From: a virus | Reading direction: 5' to 3' (one strand) | IMG/VR virus record: IMGVR_UViG_3300009425_000015 | Coordinates: 16,308 to 80,307 of that record | Length of the DNA: 64,000 bases | Notes under the pieces: generated by a model | The model's database searches: none | The model's input: only the letters and a program-made list of their open reading frames with translations | Told to the model about the DNA's origin: nothing | Part shown: positions 1 through 5,347 of the stretch, piece by piece | Numbering within the stretch: the stretch's first letter is position 1 | Layout of the letters: the number at the start of each line of letters is the position of its first letter | Position numbers and translations under genes: made by a program

Positions 1-20
1 TCTGCTGGACACTTTTACTC

Positions 21-49
21 ATTATAGCTTATCTTTTGTTTGAAGTCAA
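21..49 (-). promoter_or_regulatory. sigma-70-type promoter
   Basis: On the minus strand a -35 box TTGACT (44-49) and a perfect -10 box TATAAT (21-26) are separated by 17 bp. It lies just downstream of the lipoprotein gene ending at 64 and would drive genes beyond the left edge of the window. Confidence 0.75.
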
Positions 50-63
50 ATAATTATTAATTT

Positions 64-396
64 TTATCTTACTCTCGCTTGCGGACAATAATAGCAAAGT
101 CTGCGGGGGTGGTACGCACAATAATACCCATATTCCTCGTACCTATCTCCGTACCAAACTCCATGTTGCGGATAACACTCTAGCCACTCACCGTCAACCA
201 CTATCTGCTCTGTGGGATGCCTAGACTGGTACATCGGACTCCAACTACAGACGTGTAAACTTCGGCAGTCGCCGTATTCTTCACATACCCATTCCGTGTG
301 ATGGTAGTCTGGATTCTTTGGATCACATGTGTCGTCGTAATGTATGTTACATCCCATGAAGAACAGCATAGACACAAGTATTGTAATTAGTTTCAT
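64..396 (-). CDS. small Cys-rich lipoprotein
   Basis: Predicted 110-aa exported lipoprotein of unknown function. The protein opens with a hydrophobic signal, MKLITILVSMLFFMGC, whose end fits a lipobox with Cys16 as the lipidation site. The mature part is rich in Cys, Tyr and Asp, with many cysteines spread along it, suggesting disulfides in the periplasm. A longer reading frame exists, but the ATG at 396 is preferred because it gives the signal peptide directly and overlaps the stop of the upstream gene as ATGA, implying translational coupling. The Shine-Dalgarno is weak (AAGAAAG). No family was recognised. Confidence 0.7.
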   Translation of the reverse strand: MKLITILVSMLFFMGCNIHYDDTCDPKNPDYHHTEWVCEEYGDCRSLHVCSWSPMYQSRHPTEQIVVDGEWLECYPQHGVWYGDRYEEYGYYCAYHPRRLCYYCPQARVR

Positions 397-614
397 TGAT
401 TTACTTTCTTGAGGCTCGACGCCATTATCTTGCGATGTTCCAATTGCGATCCACCTCCCTTCTTGCACCACAACACAGAACAAAGATAATCTGTTTGACG
501 AAACACTGCTGACTCTACCTTCATAACAAGTCCATGGCGTTCGGAGGTATCACTGAGATTACAAAAACTGTGCTGATGCACTACCAAATCACCGACTTTC
601 ACCAACTTTTTCAT
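393..614 (-). CDS. KVGDLV-family small SH3-like protein (member A)
   Basis: 73-aa protein whose N-terminus MKKLVKVGDLVV carries the K-V-G-D-L-V motif shared by the array of small genes to the right. The motif, followed by a G-L-V-M strand and a later V-L-W strand, suggests a small KOW/Tudor-like SH3 beta-barrel; function unknown. Start ATG 614 was chosen because it has a GGAG at good distance and overlaps the stop of the upstream 27-aa ORF as ATGA. In this copy the repeated DNA core GTGAAAGTCGGTGA (589-602) begins at codon 5 rather than at the start codon. Its stop overlaps the lipoprotein start downstream. Confidence 0.65.
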   Translation of the reverse strand: MKKLVKVGDLVVHQHSFCNLSDTSERHGLVMKVESAVFRQTDYLCSVLWCKKGGGSQLEHRKIMASSLKKVNQ

Positions 615-694
615 CTGTTTCTCCAACTGTCTATCAACATCTGGCCGGCCCACAAGCCGATTGCAATAGTTATCACGCTTCCTAGAAATTCCAT
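611..694 (-). CDS. 27-aa single-membrane-segment peptide
   Basis: A tiny ORF with ATG 694 preceded by a good GGAGG. The peptide has one hydrophobic stretch (FLGSVITIAIGLWAGQML) and a basic tail, so it looks like a small inner-membrane peptide. Its TGA overlaps the ATG of the next gene (ATGA). It is the first ORF after the promoter at 720-748. Reality rests on the ribosome site, membrane-like composition and overlap only. Confidence 0.5.
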   Translation of the reverse strand: MEFLGSVITIAIGLWAGQMLIDSWRNR

Positions 695-719
695 TGTCTT
701 TCCTCCATTTGATATATCA

Positions 720-748
720 ATCATATATCATTTTTTCTCATATGTCAA
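720..748 (-). promoter_or_regulatory. sigma-70-type promoter
   Basis: Minus-strand TTGACA (743-748), 17-bp spacer, TATGAT (720-725). It sits between the tRNA-Arg and the 27-aa ORF, so transcription of the lipoprotein operon restarts after the tRNA. Confidence 0.75.
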
Positions 749-776
749 GCTTATTTTTTATAAGCCTTGTTACATG

Positions 777-850
777 TACCCCGGACAGGACTCGAACCTG
801 TAACCCTCGGCTTAGAAGGCCGATGCTCTATCCAATTGAGCTACCGGGGC
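777..850 (-). tRNA. tRNA-Arg (anticodon UCU)
   Basis: 74-nt cloverleaf on the minus strand. Acceptor stem GCCCCGG pairs with CCGGGGT (first pair G-U), D-arm GCTC/GAGC, anticodon stem TCGGC/GCCGA with loop CTTCTAA giving anticodon TCT, T-arm ACAGG-TTCGAGT-CCTGT and discriminator A. CCA is not encoded. It reads AGA codons. Position 850 is the 5' end. A small KVGDLV-family ORF reads into its 5' part on the same strand. Confidence 0.95.
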
Positions 851-1004
851 TTATTGTTTTACATTCGCTTCTTACTCGCCAGAATGTTCTCTCCCTCTCA
901 AAATCATAAAATTTTATTGTCCCACCCTCTATGTTGTCATAAAGCATGATGCCAATCTGTGTGTCATAGGTGCTCCGCCAAAGAATCAAATCACCGACTT
1001 TCAC
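828..1004 (-). CDS. KVGDLV-family small SH3-like protein (member B), ends inside the tRNA
   Basis: 58-aa ORF with GTG start at 1004 within the overlap with member C, opening VKVGDLILW and containing IGIMLYDN and TFWRV segments typical of the family. The frame stays open through the last 23 nt into the tRNA-Arg gene and stops at a TAG inside the tRNA D-arm/anticodon region (828-830). The last residues are therefore encoded by tRNA sequence, and RNase processing of the tRNA would cut the end of this message. Either the gene is genuinely fused to the tRNA or its original 3' end was lost. Confidence 0.55.
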   Translation of the reverse strand: MKVGDLILWRSTYDTQIGIMLYDNIEGGTIKFYDFERERTFWRVRSECKTISPGSSIG

Positions 1005-1194
1005 CTGTCACCACCTTTAAATCATAATCCCACACGTTGTTCCCTATGGTACCGTTGTTCCACAATACCTTGAACGTCTTGTTGGTGCAACCCATGCCCT
1101 TGTTGTGTCCGACATTTTTAATAAGCACACCGAACCGATCAGTGTGAAATATCCGGTTTGGATGGTTGTCTTTTACTAAATCACCGACTTTCAC
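991..1194 (-). CDS. KVGDLV-family small SH3-like protein (member C)
   Basis: 67-aa protein starting at GTG 1194 inside the end of member D and ending in the tail GESR, which is encoded by the next gene's start region read in another frame. The second half, with NGTIGN and VWDYDLKVV, is shared with member K (3491-3679), so C and K are paralogs that diverged in the first half. The motif pattern VGDLV / FGVLI / FKVLW suggests a small beta-barrel. Function unknown. Confidence 0.75.
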   Translation of the reverse strand: MKVGDLVKDNHPNRIFHTDRFGVLIKNVGHNKGMGCTNKTFKVLWNNGTIGNNVWDYDLKVVTGESR

Positions 1195-1357
1195 TGATTA
1201 CCTCCAAGTAATTTTTAGACCAGTCATTCCGGCTGTGGTTGTCATCGAGCCACTGTACAGATACTTGGCCGGAGCAGATTTTAACCACGATACCCATAGA
1301 CTTCCTGTATTTCTTCCAGCCTTTATCTCGTGGTAGCACTAAATCACCGACTTTCAC
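1181..1357 (-). CDS. KVGDLV-family small SH3-like protein (member D)
   Basis: 58-aa protein, GTG start at 1357, opening VKVGDLVLPRDKGW, then MGIVVKI, VSVQWLDD and ending YLEVISESR. The terminal ESR-stop is read from the same 14 nt that encode V-K-V-G-D of member C in the other frame. GGAGGT of the downstream gene's ribosome site encodes E-V here. The strand-like pattern G-I-V-V ... V-Q-W is the clearest SH3/KOW-like signature in the array. Confidence 0.75.
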   Translation of the reverse strand: MKVGDLVLPRDKGWKKYRKSMGIVVKICSGQVSVQWLDDNHSRNDWSKNYLEVISESR

Positions 1358-1532
1358 TTAACACCTCCATGGCATGATAGCTCCACACACAGTGACCTAT
1401 TGCAGTTATAACATGAATATCTGGATTCTCAAAGGGGCATTTCTCGTAACTCGGACATACGCCGCACCAGCCGACTCCCGTTACGATACCGGTACGCCCT
1501 TGCCCATTTTGTACTAAGTCACCGACTTTCAC
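1344..1532 (-). CDS. KVGDLV-family small protein with Cys cluster (member E)
   Basis: 62-aa protein, GTG start at 1532, opening VKVGDLVQNGQG, then TGIVTGVGWCGVC and a second Cys in EKCPF. Three cysteines close together could bind a metal, unlike most members. It ends MEVLSESR through the dual-coded overlap with member D. Its own start lies just downstream of a truncated gene remnant (1536-1637), so the seam here follows a broken gene rather than an intact member. Confidence 0.7.
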   Translation of the reverse strand: MKVGDLVQNGQGRTGIVTGVGWCGVCPSYEKCPFENPDIHVITAIGHCVWSYHAMEVLSESR

Positions 1533-1535
1533 TGA

Positions 1536-1637
1536 TTAACTCCAAGAATCTTGTGTCACAATCATCTTCACAACATGCTTGTCGCATGCCATCGAAGCGG
1601 CGATGTTTGGATTTTCGTCTAATACAAAAATATTCAT
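1536..1637 (-). pseudogene. truncated N-terminus of an MNIFVLDENP-type phage protein
   Basis: A 33-aa ORF with a good GAGGT ribosome site, starting MNIFVLDENPNIAASMACDK and continuing H-V-V-K-M-I-V-T-Q. This opening is one I recall from much longer conserved phage proteins that start M-N-I-F-V-L-D-E-x-P and have C-D-K-H-V-V-K-M. Here it breaks off and reaches TAA exactly where the array junction sequence begins, out of frame with the usual ESR ending. It looks like the 5' remnant of a gene cut when the cassette E start was joined to it. Confidence 0.6.
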
Positions 1638-1640
1638 TTG

Positions 1641-1880
1641 TTACCTCAATCCTTCGAGTCGCTCACTTTCGTAAGCACCACTCAAGTCAATCGAGTGGGT
1701 AGGATCCTCTTGGTTGATGTCTGCCCACACTCGCAGGGTGTATTTACCCTCATAGAATTCGATATACGCTATCGCACCGAATTCTTCTGCGCAACTCCCC
1801 ATACCCGTGATATATATATCACATGAGGTGTCGACACTGCCATTGTTGATCGAGTTCCCAATTCTAGTACTAACACTCAT
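1641..1880 (-). CDS. hypothetical protein
   Basis: 79-aa acidic soluble protein of unknown function. ATG 1880 is used because GGAGGG lies four bases upstream and the ATG overlaps the upstream stop as TAATG; an earlier in-frame ATG has no such site. Short beta-strand-like segments (IAYIEFYEGKYTLRVW) are visible. It separates the two sub-blocks of the KVGDLV array. Confidence 0.6.
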   Translation of the reverse strand: MSVSTRIGNSINNGSVDTSCDIYITGMGSCAEEFGAIAYIEFYEGKYTLRVWADINQEDPTHSIDLSGAYESERLEGLR

Positions 1881-2002
1881 TATACCCTCCATCCACATTT
1901 ATTGCAATAGGTTGTCCAACTGAATATCCATGTATATCCGCAATTTCCACAAGGACTACCGGAATTATTGATAAAAACTGATGACTTCAAAATATTTTGC
2001 AC
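1880..2002 (-). CDS. 40-aa zinc-ribbon-like protein
   Basis: Small ORF with two C-x2-C knuckles (CGNCGY and CNKCGW) separated by about 11 residues, the spacing of a minimal zinc ribbon. GTG 2002 was chosen because a GGAG lies six bases upstream; a longer frame up to 2086 would overlap member F fully. Its 5' 38 nt overlap the 3' end of member F in another frame, and its TAA overlaps the next ATG (TAATG). Confidence 0.45.
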   Translation of the reverse strand: MQNILKSSVFINNSGSPCGNCGYTWIFSWTTYCNKCGWRV

Positions 2003-2132
2003 GATTTGCTCCACTAAGTAACGTATAATGTTTTCCCCATAGACGGATCCAACCACCGTCCCCATGGTTAATCCAAGCGACAACACCGTATATCTGTGTA
2101 CGGCGGCTCCACACTAAATCACCGACTTTCAC
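1965..2132 (-). CDS. KVGDLV-family small SH3-like protein (member F)
   Basis: 55-aa protein, GTG 2132, opening VKVGDLVWSRRTQ, with YGVVAWI and WIRLWGK strands, ending FEVISFYQ. The E-V-I-S stem of the usual tail is present, but the E-S-R ending is replaced because no family member follows; the zinc-ribbon ORF follows instead. The start lies in a 14-nt overlap with member G. Confidence 0.7.
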   Translation of the reverse strand: MKVGDLVWSRRTQIYGVVAWINHGDGGWIRLWGKHYTLLSGANRAKYFEVISFYQ

Positions 2133-2274
2133 TGAGCGACTCATATTGGGGGTTCCCAACCCAGAAGTCCTGCCTAATCCCACAACTCCACAGTACTGTT
2201 CTGCGACCGAATCCATGGGTCAGGATCACGAGTCCAACATTATCGAGCTTTCTTACCAAGTCACCGACTTTCAC
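2119..2274 (-). CDS. KVGDLV-family small SH3-like protein (member G)
   Basis: 51-aa protein, GTG 2274, opening VKVGDLVRKLDN, then VGLVILTHGFG and TVLWSCG, ending YESLSESR. Both ends lie in 14-nt dual-coded overlaps with H (upstream) and F (downstream). It is among the shortest members, near the minimum for an SH3-like barrel. Confidence 0.7.
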   Translation of the reverse strand: MKVGDLVRKLDNVGLVILTHGFGRRTVLWSCGIRQDFWVGNPQYESLSESR

Positions 2275-2461
2275 TGATTACCTCCGAAGACTGTTCTATT
2301 TGTCTGCCCAACTGGATGATCCTGCCAGCAACAAGTAATTCCCAGTCATAGTTTAGCCAGTCGGCACGAGGGAGTTTCCTGATCAGCAGGGCGATGCCCG
2401 TTGGCAATCCCCAGTGTCTACAACAGCCGGGTGGTAAGTTTATTATGTCACCGACTTTCAT
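2261..2461 (-). CDS. KVGDLV-family small protein (member H), paralog of L
   Basis: 66-aa protein with ATG 2461 preceded by TTGGAG. It shares the pattern CRHW-LPTGIALL-KLPR-YDW-GR-LGRQ-EQSSEVI with member L (3666-3866), same length and roughly two-thirds identical, so the two are recent duplicates. Expression likely comes from the promoter at 2489-2517. The tail SESR comes from the overlap with member G. Confidence 0.75.
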   Translation of the reverse strand: MKVGDIINLPPGCCRHWGLPTGIALLIRKLPRADWLNYDWELLVAGRIIQLGRQIEQSSEVISESR

Positions 2462-2488
2462 TTGACTTCTCCAAATCTTCATATTAAC

Positions 2489-2517
2489 ACAATATCAGTT
2501 GTTTTCTTAAAAGTCAA
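2489..2517 (-). promoter_or_regulatory. sigma-70-type promoter overlapping a stop codon
   Basis: Minus-strand TTGACT (2512-2517), 17-bp spacer, TATTGT (2489-2494; four of six matches). The TGA stop of member I (2514-2516) lies inside the -35 box. Confidence 0.55.
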
Positions 2518-2666
2518 GCATTATTTTTACTAATTATCTCCAACTCTGCGGCGATGGCCCAATACCACTTACCGGATGGATAAAGCACGCGATAGTTGTT
2601 GAACATAATCTCTACTAGTAACCCTACGCCGAAATCGTAAGTCTCAACTAAATCACCGACTTTCAT
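2514..2666 (-). CDS. KVGDLV-family small SH3-like protein (member I)
   Basis: 50-aa protein, ATG 2666, opening MKVGDLVETYDFG, then VGLLVEI, YRVLY, WYWAI and LEIISKN. It has the L-E-I-I-S stem of the family tail but no ESR ending, since a promoter and not a family gene follows. A GAG lies just before the start. Confidence 0.7.
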   Translation of the reverse strand: MKVGDLVETYDFGVGLLVEIMFNNYRVLYPSGKWYWAIAAELEIISKNNA

Positions 2667-2680
2667 TTTCTCTTGCCTTG

Positions 2681-3124
2681 TCAAGTAGTTTCTATTACTT
2701 TTCGGAGTCTCGCCCTCATCCTATCCTCATCCCAGTCGAGAGTCTCGCTATGACACTCGGTGATGATCTCTTTGATGAGCCTGTCGTATAATCGCTTATC
2801 TTCGTCGTCGAGGATGTCCTCTTCTCTCCATGTAATAACCTTTTCCAGCCGCTCAATCTGCTCTTCAACTCTTTCTGGTGTATTGCCGCCACAAATATGA
2901 CAAGCATCATCTTTACAAGAGGAGTCGCAGTAACAATCTGGGCATCCCATTCCGCCTTCTTGATAGGCAACACAGTCTTCTTTTAGATGCTTATAAGGAT
3001 ATGGATTGTCCGCCAACTTTTGTAATGTTTCTTTGTGATCGTCAATAACTTGTTCTGCTGCTTTTCGGCATAGTGATCGCAGTTTGATGTTTTCTTTTTT
3101 TAGTTTTCGGTTTTCGTCAGTCAT
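2681..3124 (-). CDS. coiled-coil protein with Cys cluster
   Basis: 147-aa protein of unknown function. The N-terminal ~35 residues are rich in Lys/Glu/Leu (coiled-coil-like), residues ~60-80 hold seven cysteines (CPDCYC, CKDDACHIC), a probable zinc site, and the rest is charged helix. ATG 3124 has a GAGGAG ribosome site. It sits between members I and J of the small-gene array. Confidence 0.65.
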   Translation of the reverse strand: MTDENRKLKKENIKLRSLCRKAAEQVIDDHKETLQKLADNPYPYKHLKEDCVAYQEGGMGCPDCYCDSSCKDDACHICGGNTPERVEEQIERLEKVITWREEDILDDEDKRLYDRLIKEIITECHSETLDWDEDRMRARLRKVIETT

Positions 3125-3186
3125 TTTATTTCTCCTCGCAACTGTCCATAAGTATCAAACTCTTGTTCGCAAGTTAACACAGTGTG

Positions 3187-3504
3187 TTAACTTTCGCAAC
3201 CATTCTTGATTGCAGCGTTTGGCCCTGATCTCCTTGCTTTTGGGAATAGGGTGTTTTCTTTTTTTAGATCTCGTACCAAACTATCCTCAATTGGCTCTGG
3301 ATGGATACCTTTTGTCTCTTTGTTTGGTAAGCGTTCTATTTCGCTGAATATTCCCTTTATTGCGACGTTTGCAAAGTGCTCACAACTGTCTTCCAATGTA
3401 GTATCCCTGTCATAGACAGTGCAAAAACCAGTCTCAGCTGTGCAGGTTGATCTAAGATAAACACAGTTTCTACAATGGCGCTTGACCAAATCACCGATTT
3501 TCAT
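3187..3504 (-). CDS. KIGDLV seam fused to a Cys-cluster domain (member J)
   Basis: 105-aa protein starting MKIGDLVKRHCRNCVYL. Only the first eight residues match the family; a Cys-rich block follows (C-x2-C, then CTAETGFC, then C-x-H around residue 42) and a charged tail rich in Lys and Pro. The block resembles small zinc-binding modules found in phage hypothetical proteins. The start lies in the 14-nt overlap with member K, where one base differs (ATGAAAATCGG), giving Ile for Val and NENR for the upstream tail. It looks like a different domain joined to the array's start sequence. Confidence 0.65.
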   Translation of the reverse strand: MKIGDLVKRHCRNCVYLRSTCTAETGFCTVYDRDTTLEDSCEHFANVAIKGIFSEIERLPNKETKGIHPEPIEDSLVRDLKKENTLFPKARRSGPNAAIKNGCES

Positions 3505-3679
3505 TTACAACCTTCAAATCGTAATCCCATACGCGATTGCCAATGGTGCCGTCTTGCCACGAGACTTTGAAACTCTTGTTTAGGGCTGTAGGCACGTTGA
3601 GATACATTTCGGTTAGAAGCACACCAATTTTCTTTGCTCGCCCAGGATAGTTATAGTAAACTAGATCACCGACTTTCAT
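3491..3679 (-). CDS. KVGDLV-family small SH3-like protein (member K), paralog of C
   Basis: 62-aa protein, ATG 3679, opening MKVGDLVYYNYPG, then IGVLLTEM, FKVSWQDGTIGN and VWDYDLKVV. The second half matches member C. Starts in the overlap with L and ends in the overlap with J, so L-K-J are chained by two identical-length seams. Confidence 0.75.
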   Translation of the reverse strand: MKVGDLVYYNYPGRAKKIGVLLTEMYLNVPTALNKSFKVSWQDGTIGNRVWDYDLKVVNENR

Positions 3680-3866
3680 TGATTACCTCCGAAGATTGCT
3701 CTAGCTGTCTACCGAGTTCAATATATCTGCCATCAACGAAGACTCTCCAGTCATACTCCAACCCGTCATTGCGTGGTAGCTTCTCAACCAAGAGCGCGAT
3801 GCCCGTTGGCAGTTCCCAATGGCGACAGGCACCTCTTTGCAACCTTATTAAGTCACCGACTTTCAT
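3666..3866 (-). CDS. KVGDLV-family small protein (member L), paralog of H
   Basis: 66-aa protein, ATG 3866, first gene after the promoter at 3907-3934. Opening MKVGDLIRLQRGACRHW, then LPTGIALLVEKL, and ending LEQSSEVINESR. Same length as H and strongly similar throughout. Unknown function; the hydrophobic pattern fits a small beta-barrel. Confidence 0.75.
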   Translation of the reverse strand: MKVGDLIRLQRGACRHWELPTGIALLVEKLPRNDGLEYDWRVFVDGRYIELGRQLEQSSEVINESR

Positions 3867-3906
3867 TTGGATAATCCTTTTTTAAGAATTTCTGACTTAC
3901 CTATTT

Positions 3907-3934
3907 AGTATATCATATATTTTCCAATTGTCAA
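3907..3934 (-). promoter_or_regulatory. sigma-70-type promoter overlapping a stop codon
   Basis: Minus-strand TTGACA (3929-3934), 16-bp spacer, TATACT (3907-3912). Drives members L-K-J. The TGA of the 47-aa gene upstream (3931-3933) lies inside the -35 box. Confidence 0.8.
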
Positions 3935-4074
3935 GCGATTTCGATTCTAGAAAACTTAATTTTTTTACCATGCTCCGCGATAAGATTCTTCCTTTTCTTC
4001 TCACAGATTTGCTTGGTGGCATATATATGCTGTCTTTTGCCATCACCTACTCTATAAGCCAAGTGGTATATCAT
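3931..4074 (-). CDS. 47-aa basic protein
   Basis: Small ORF with ATG 4074 and GGGAG seven bases upstream. The product MIYHLAYRVGDGKRQHIYAT... is basic and lysine-rich in its second half, which could suggest nucleic-acid contact, but no family is firmly recognised. Its stop is embedded in the following promoter. Confidence 0.6.
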   Translation of the reverse strand: MIYHLAYRVGDGKRQHIYATKQICEKKRKNLIAEHGKKIKFSRIEIA

Positions 4075-4112
4075 TCAATATCTCCCGATACTTGATTAAA
4101 GCTAGTTCTTTT

Positions 4113-4295
4113 TTATACTTTATCTACGAAAGTGTCGCGGGGGCGAAACAACTGCTTCACTCTTGCTAAAGCTTTTTGTGGTAGCGTCAATGCCCTGTAA
4201 ACATCGTAACATGTAGTGGACATCAACATATCCGCTGGACTGACTGTCCTCTTAATATCCTCTCGTGGCTCCAAGTGTACATCTGTATTCTTCAT
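4113..4295 (-). CDS. hypothetical protein
   Basis: 60-aa basic protein starting MKNTDVHLEPRED with AGGAGG eleven bases upstream. No motif recognised. It follows a ~210-nt leader from the promoter at 4508-4536, which also contains a possible 25-aa membrane peptide ORF. Confidence 0.55.
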   Translation of the reverse strand: MKNTDVHLEPREDIKRTVSPADMLMSTTCYDVYRALTLPQKALARVKQLFRPRDTFVDKV

Positions 4296-4408
4296 GAATT
4301 CTTTTTCCTCCTTTTTTGTTTTTATTTGTAAGAAGAATATATTATATACCCAATTCAGCCAAGATTAAAGCGAATAAACAATATTGTAGCAGGAATTCAG
4401 TAGGTTGC

Positions 4409-4486
4409 CTAGCTAAGAATTAGGGACACACCCAATATGAAAACGCCCAATACCAGCAATTTCAAAAGGACTAACCAAGTTAACAT
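4409..4486 (-). CDS. possible 25-aa membrane peptide
   Basis: ORF starting MLTWLVLLKLLVLGVFILG, almost entirely hydrophobic. It begins about 20 nt after the predicted -10 box, with only a weak, distant AGGAAAG. It may be a real leader-encoded membrane peptide or chance; composition is the only support. Confidence 0.3.
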   Translation of the reverse strand: MLTWLVLLKLLVLGVFILGVSLILS

Positions 4487-4507
4487 ATTTCTTTTTTCAA
4501 CTTTCCT

Positions 4508-4536
4508 ATAATATAGGATTTAATCGTGTAAGTCAA
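4508..4536 (-). promoter_or_regulatory. sigma-70-type promoter
   Basis: Minus-strand TTGACT (4531-4536), 17-bp spacer, TATTAT (4508-4513). Reads into the 4409-4486 ORF and the 60-aa gene at 4113-4295. Confidence 0.7.
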
Positions 4537-4554
4537 GCCAAAAGACAATAATAA

Positions 4555-4761
4555 TTAAATTCTCTTTCTCTTACTGATTATCTTCCACCTTTGGGTACCC
4601 CACCACCGAGAATCACCAGAGTTATCCAACACTAGTATATCTTTTAGCGTGGAATTGACGTCTAGAATTATCCCATGTTGCAAGACTTCCGGCTCAGGGA
4701 GAGAAGTGTTGAAGATATAACTAACTACTAGATCACCTATTTCATATTCGTCTTCGTTCAT
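4555..4761 (-). CDS. IGDLV-type small SH3-like protein
   Basis: 68-aa protein MNEDEYEIGDLVVSYIF... with HGIILDV, ILVLDNSG and WKIISK. The pattern GDLV, a G-I-I-L strand and an I-I-S-K end matches the array family, but it lacks the conserved seam DNA and stands outside the tandem overlaps. It may be an older, diverged relative. Follows the PAQR gene closely. Confidence 0.6.
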   Translation of the reverse strand: MNEDEYEIGDLVVSYIFNTSLPEPEVLQHGIILDVNSTLKDILVLDNSGDSRWWGTQRWKIISKRKRI

Positions 4762-4765
4762 ACAC

Positions 4766-5344
4766 TTAAATAGTACCTAGTATGTGTATGGACGACGCTA
4801 AAAGCACAATTACGTGCCATATCGTGTGATAATACCTCTTCTCATCATTAATATAGAAGTATATCCCCACCAAGTAAACAAGACAACCAATCAAGAAAAA
4901 AGCTATCTCTCCAACGCTGCCAGAAACACAAGCTACAACGCACAGGTTGGCGATGCCGATTGTAATAGGAACAAAAAGAGAATTTCTCTCAAAGGAAGGC
5001 TTGCCATAATATATAGCGATGTATTGACAACCCGAAGCTGCCAATACAATAGGGAGCGCAGAAAACAAAAACGAAGAACCAAGTATCAAACAATATGCGA
5101 CGGACGTGCCGCCGATGGCTAACTGTATTGAAATCATATCCAACATTCTGAGAATGTCTTTCTTTTTTGCTTCTCTCTCGTAGTGGTAAAGTGTCGAAAG
5201 AGCATACACAATGCACATGCTGATACACACTATCTTTGTCTCTATTCTTGGTAGCGACAAGGCTAGCGGCAAAGATACTGCGATACCGAGCGCATGCGTT
5301 CCAGAGTTCCACAACTCTTCTAATCGTGCTCTGTCTTTCGCCAC
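4766..5344 (-). CDS. hemolysin III / PAQR family membrane protein
   Basis: 192-aa multi-pass membrane protein resembling bacterial hemolysin III (TrhA), the bacterial branch of the PAQR/adiponectin-receptor superfamily. Visible signatures in order: EELWNSGTHALG at the N-terminus, STLYHYE with the first conserved His, a conserved Asp in RMLDMISIQ followed by GGTSVAY, and the C-terminal HTIWHVIVLLASSIHILG with the conserved His cluster expected to bind zinc. About seven hydrophobic segments. Start is GTG 5344, three bases after the methyltransferase stop. Such genes are not expected in phages; a role in altering the host membrane is inference. Confidence 0.75.
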   Translation of the reverse strand: MAKDRARLEELWNSGTHALGIAVSLPLALSLPRIETKIVCISMCIVYALSTLYHYEREAKKKDILRMLDMISIQLAIGGTSVAYCLILGSSFLFSALPIVLAASGCQYIAIYYGKPSFERNSLFVPITIGIANLCVVACVSGSVGEIAFFLIGCLVYLVGIYFYINDEKRYYHTIWHVIVLLASSIHILGTI

Positions 5345-5347
5345 TAA

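Larger units (their letters stand above)
991..3679 (-). repeat. 14-nt dual-coding seam repeat, core GTGAAAGTCGGTGA
   Basis: The same core recurs as the start of each small gene and, in seven places, as the end of the gene before it: 991-1004, 1181-1194, 1344-1357, 2119-2132, 2261-2274, 3491-3504 and 3666-3679. Extra copies start genes at 1519-1532, 2448-2461, 2653-2666 and 3853-3866, and one lies inside member A at 589-602. Read in one frame it gives V/M-K-V-G-D; read in the other it gives x-E-S-R-stop. The preceding GGAGGTAATCA is often also conserved and doubles as ribosome site and E-V-I codons. Sequence identity at these points could serve as recombination joints. Confidence 0.85.

Noticed and set aside
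1880-2086. 68-aa version of the zinc-ribbon ORF
   Set aside because: Its 5' half covers most of member F in another frame; the shorter GTG start at 2002 has a ribosome site.
589-3866. Regularly recurring AAATCACCGACTTTCA motif suggests a CRISPR-like array
   Set aside because: Spacing is irregular (about 140-1000 bp), the repeat is not palindromic, and every copy is the start region of a small minus-strand gene.
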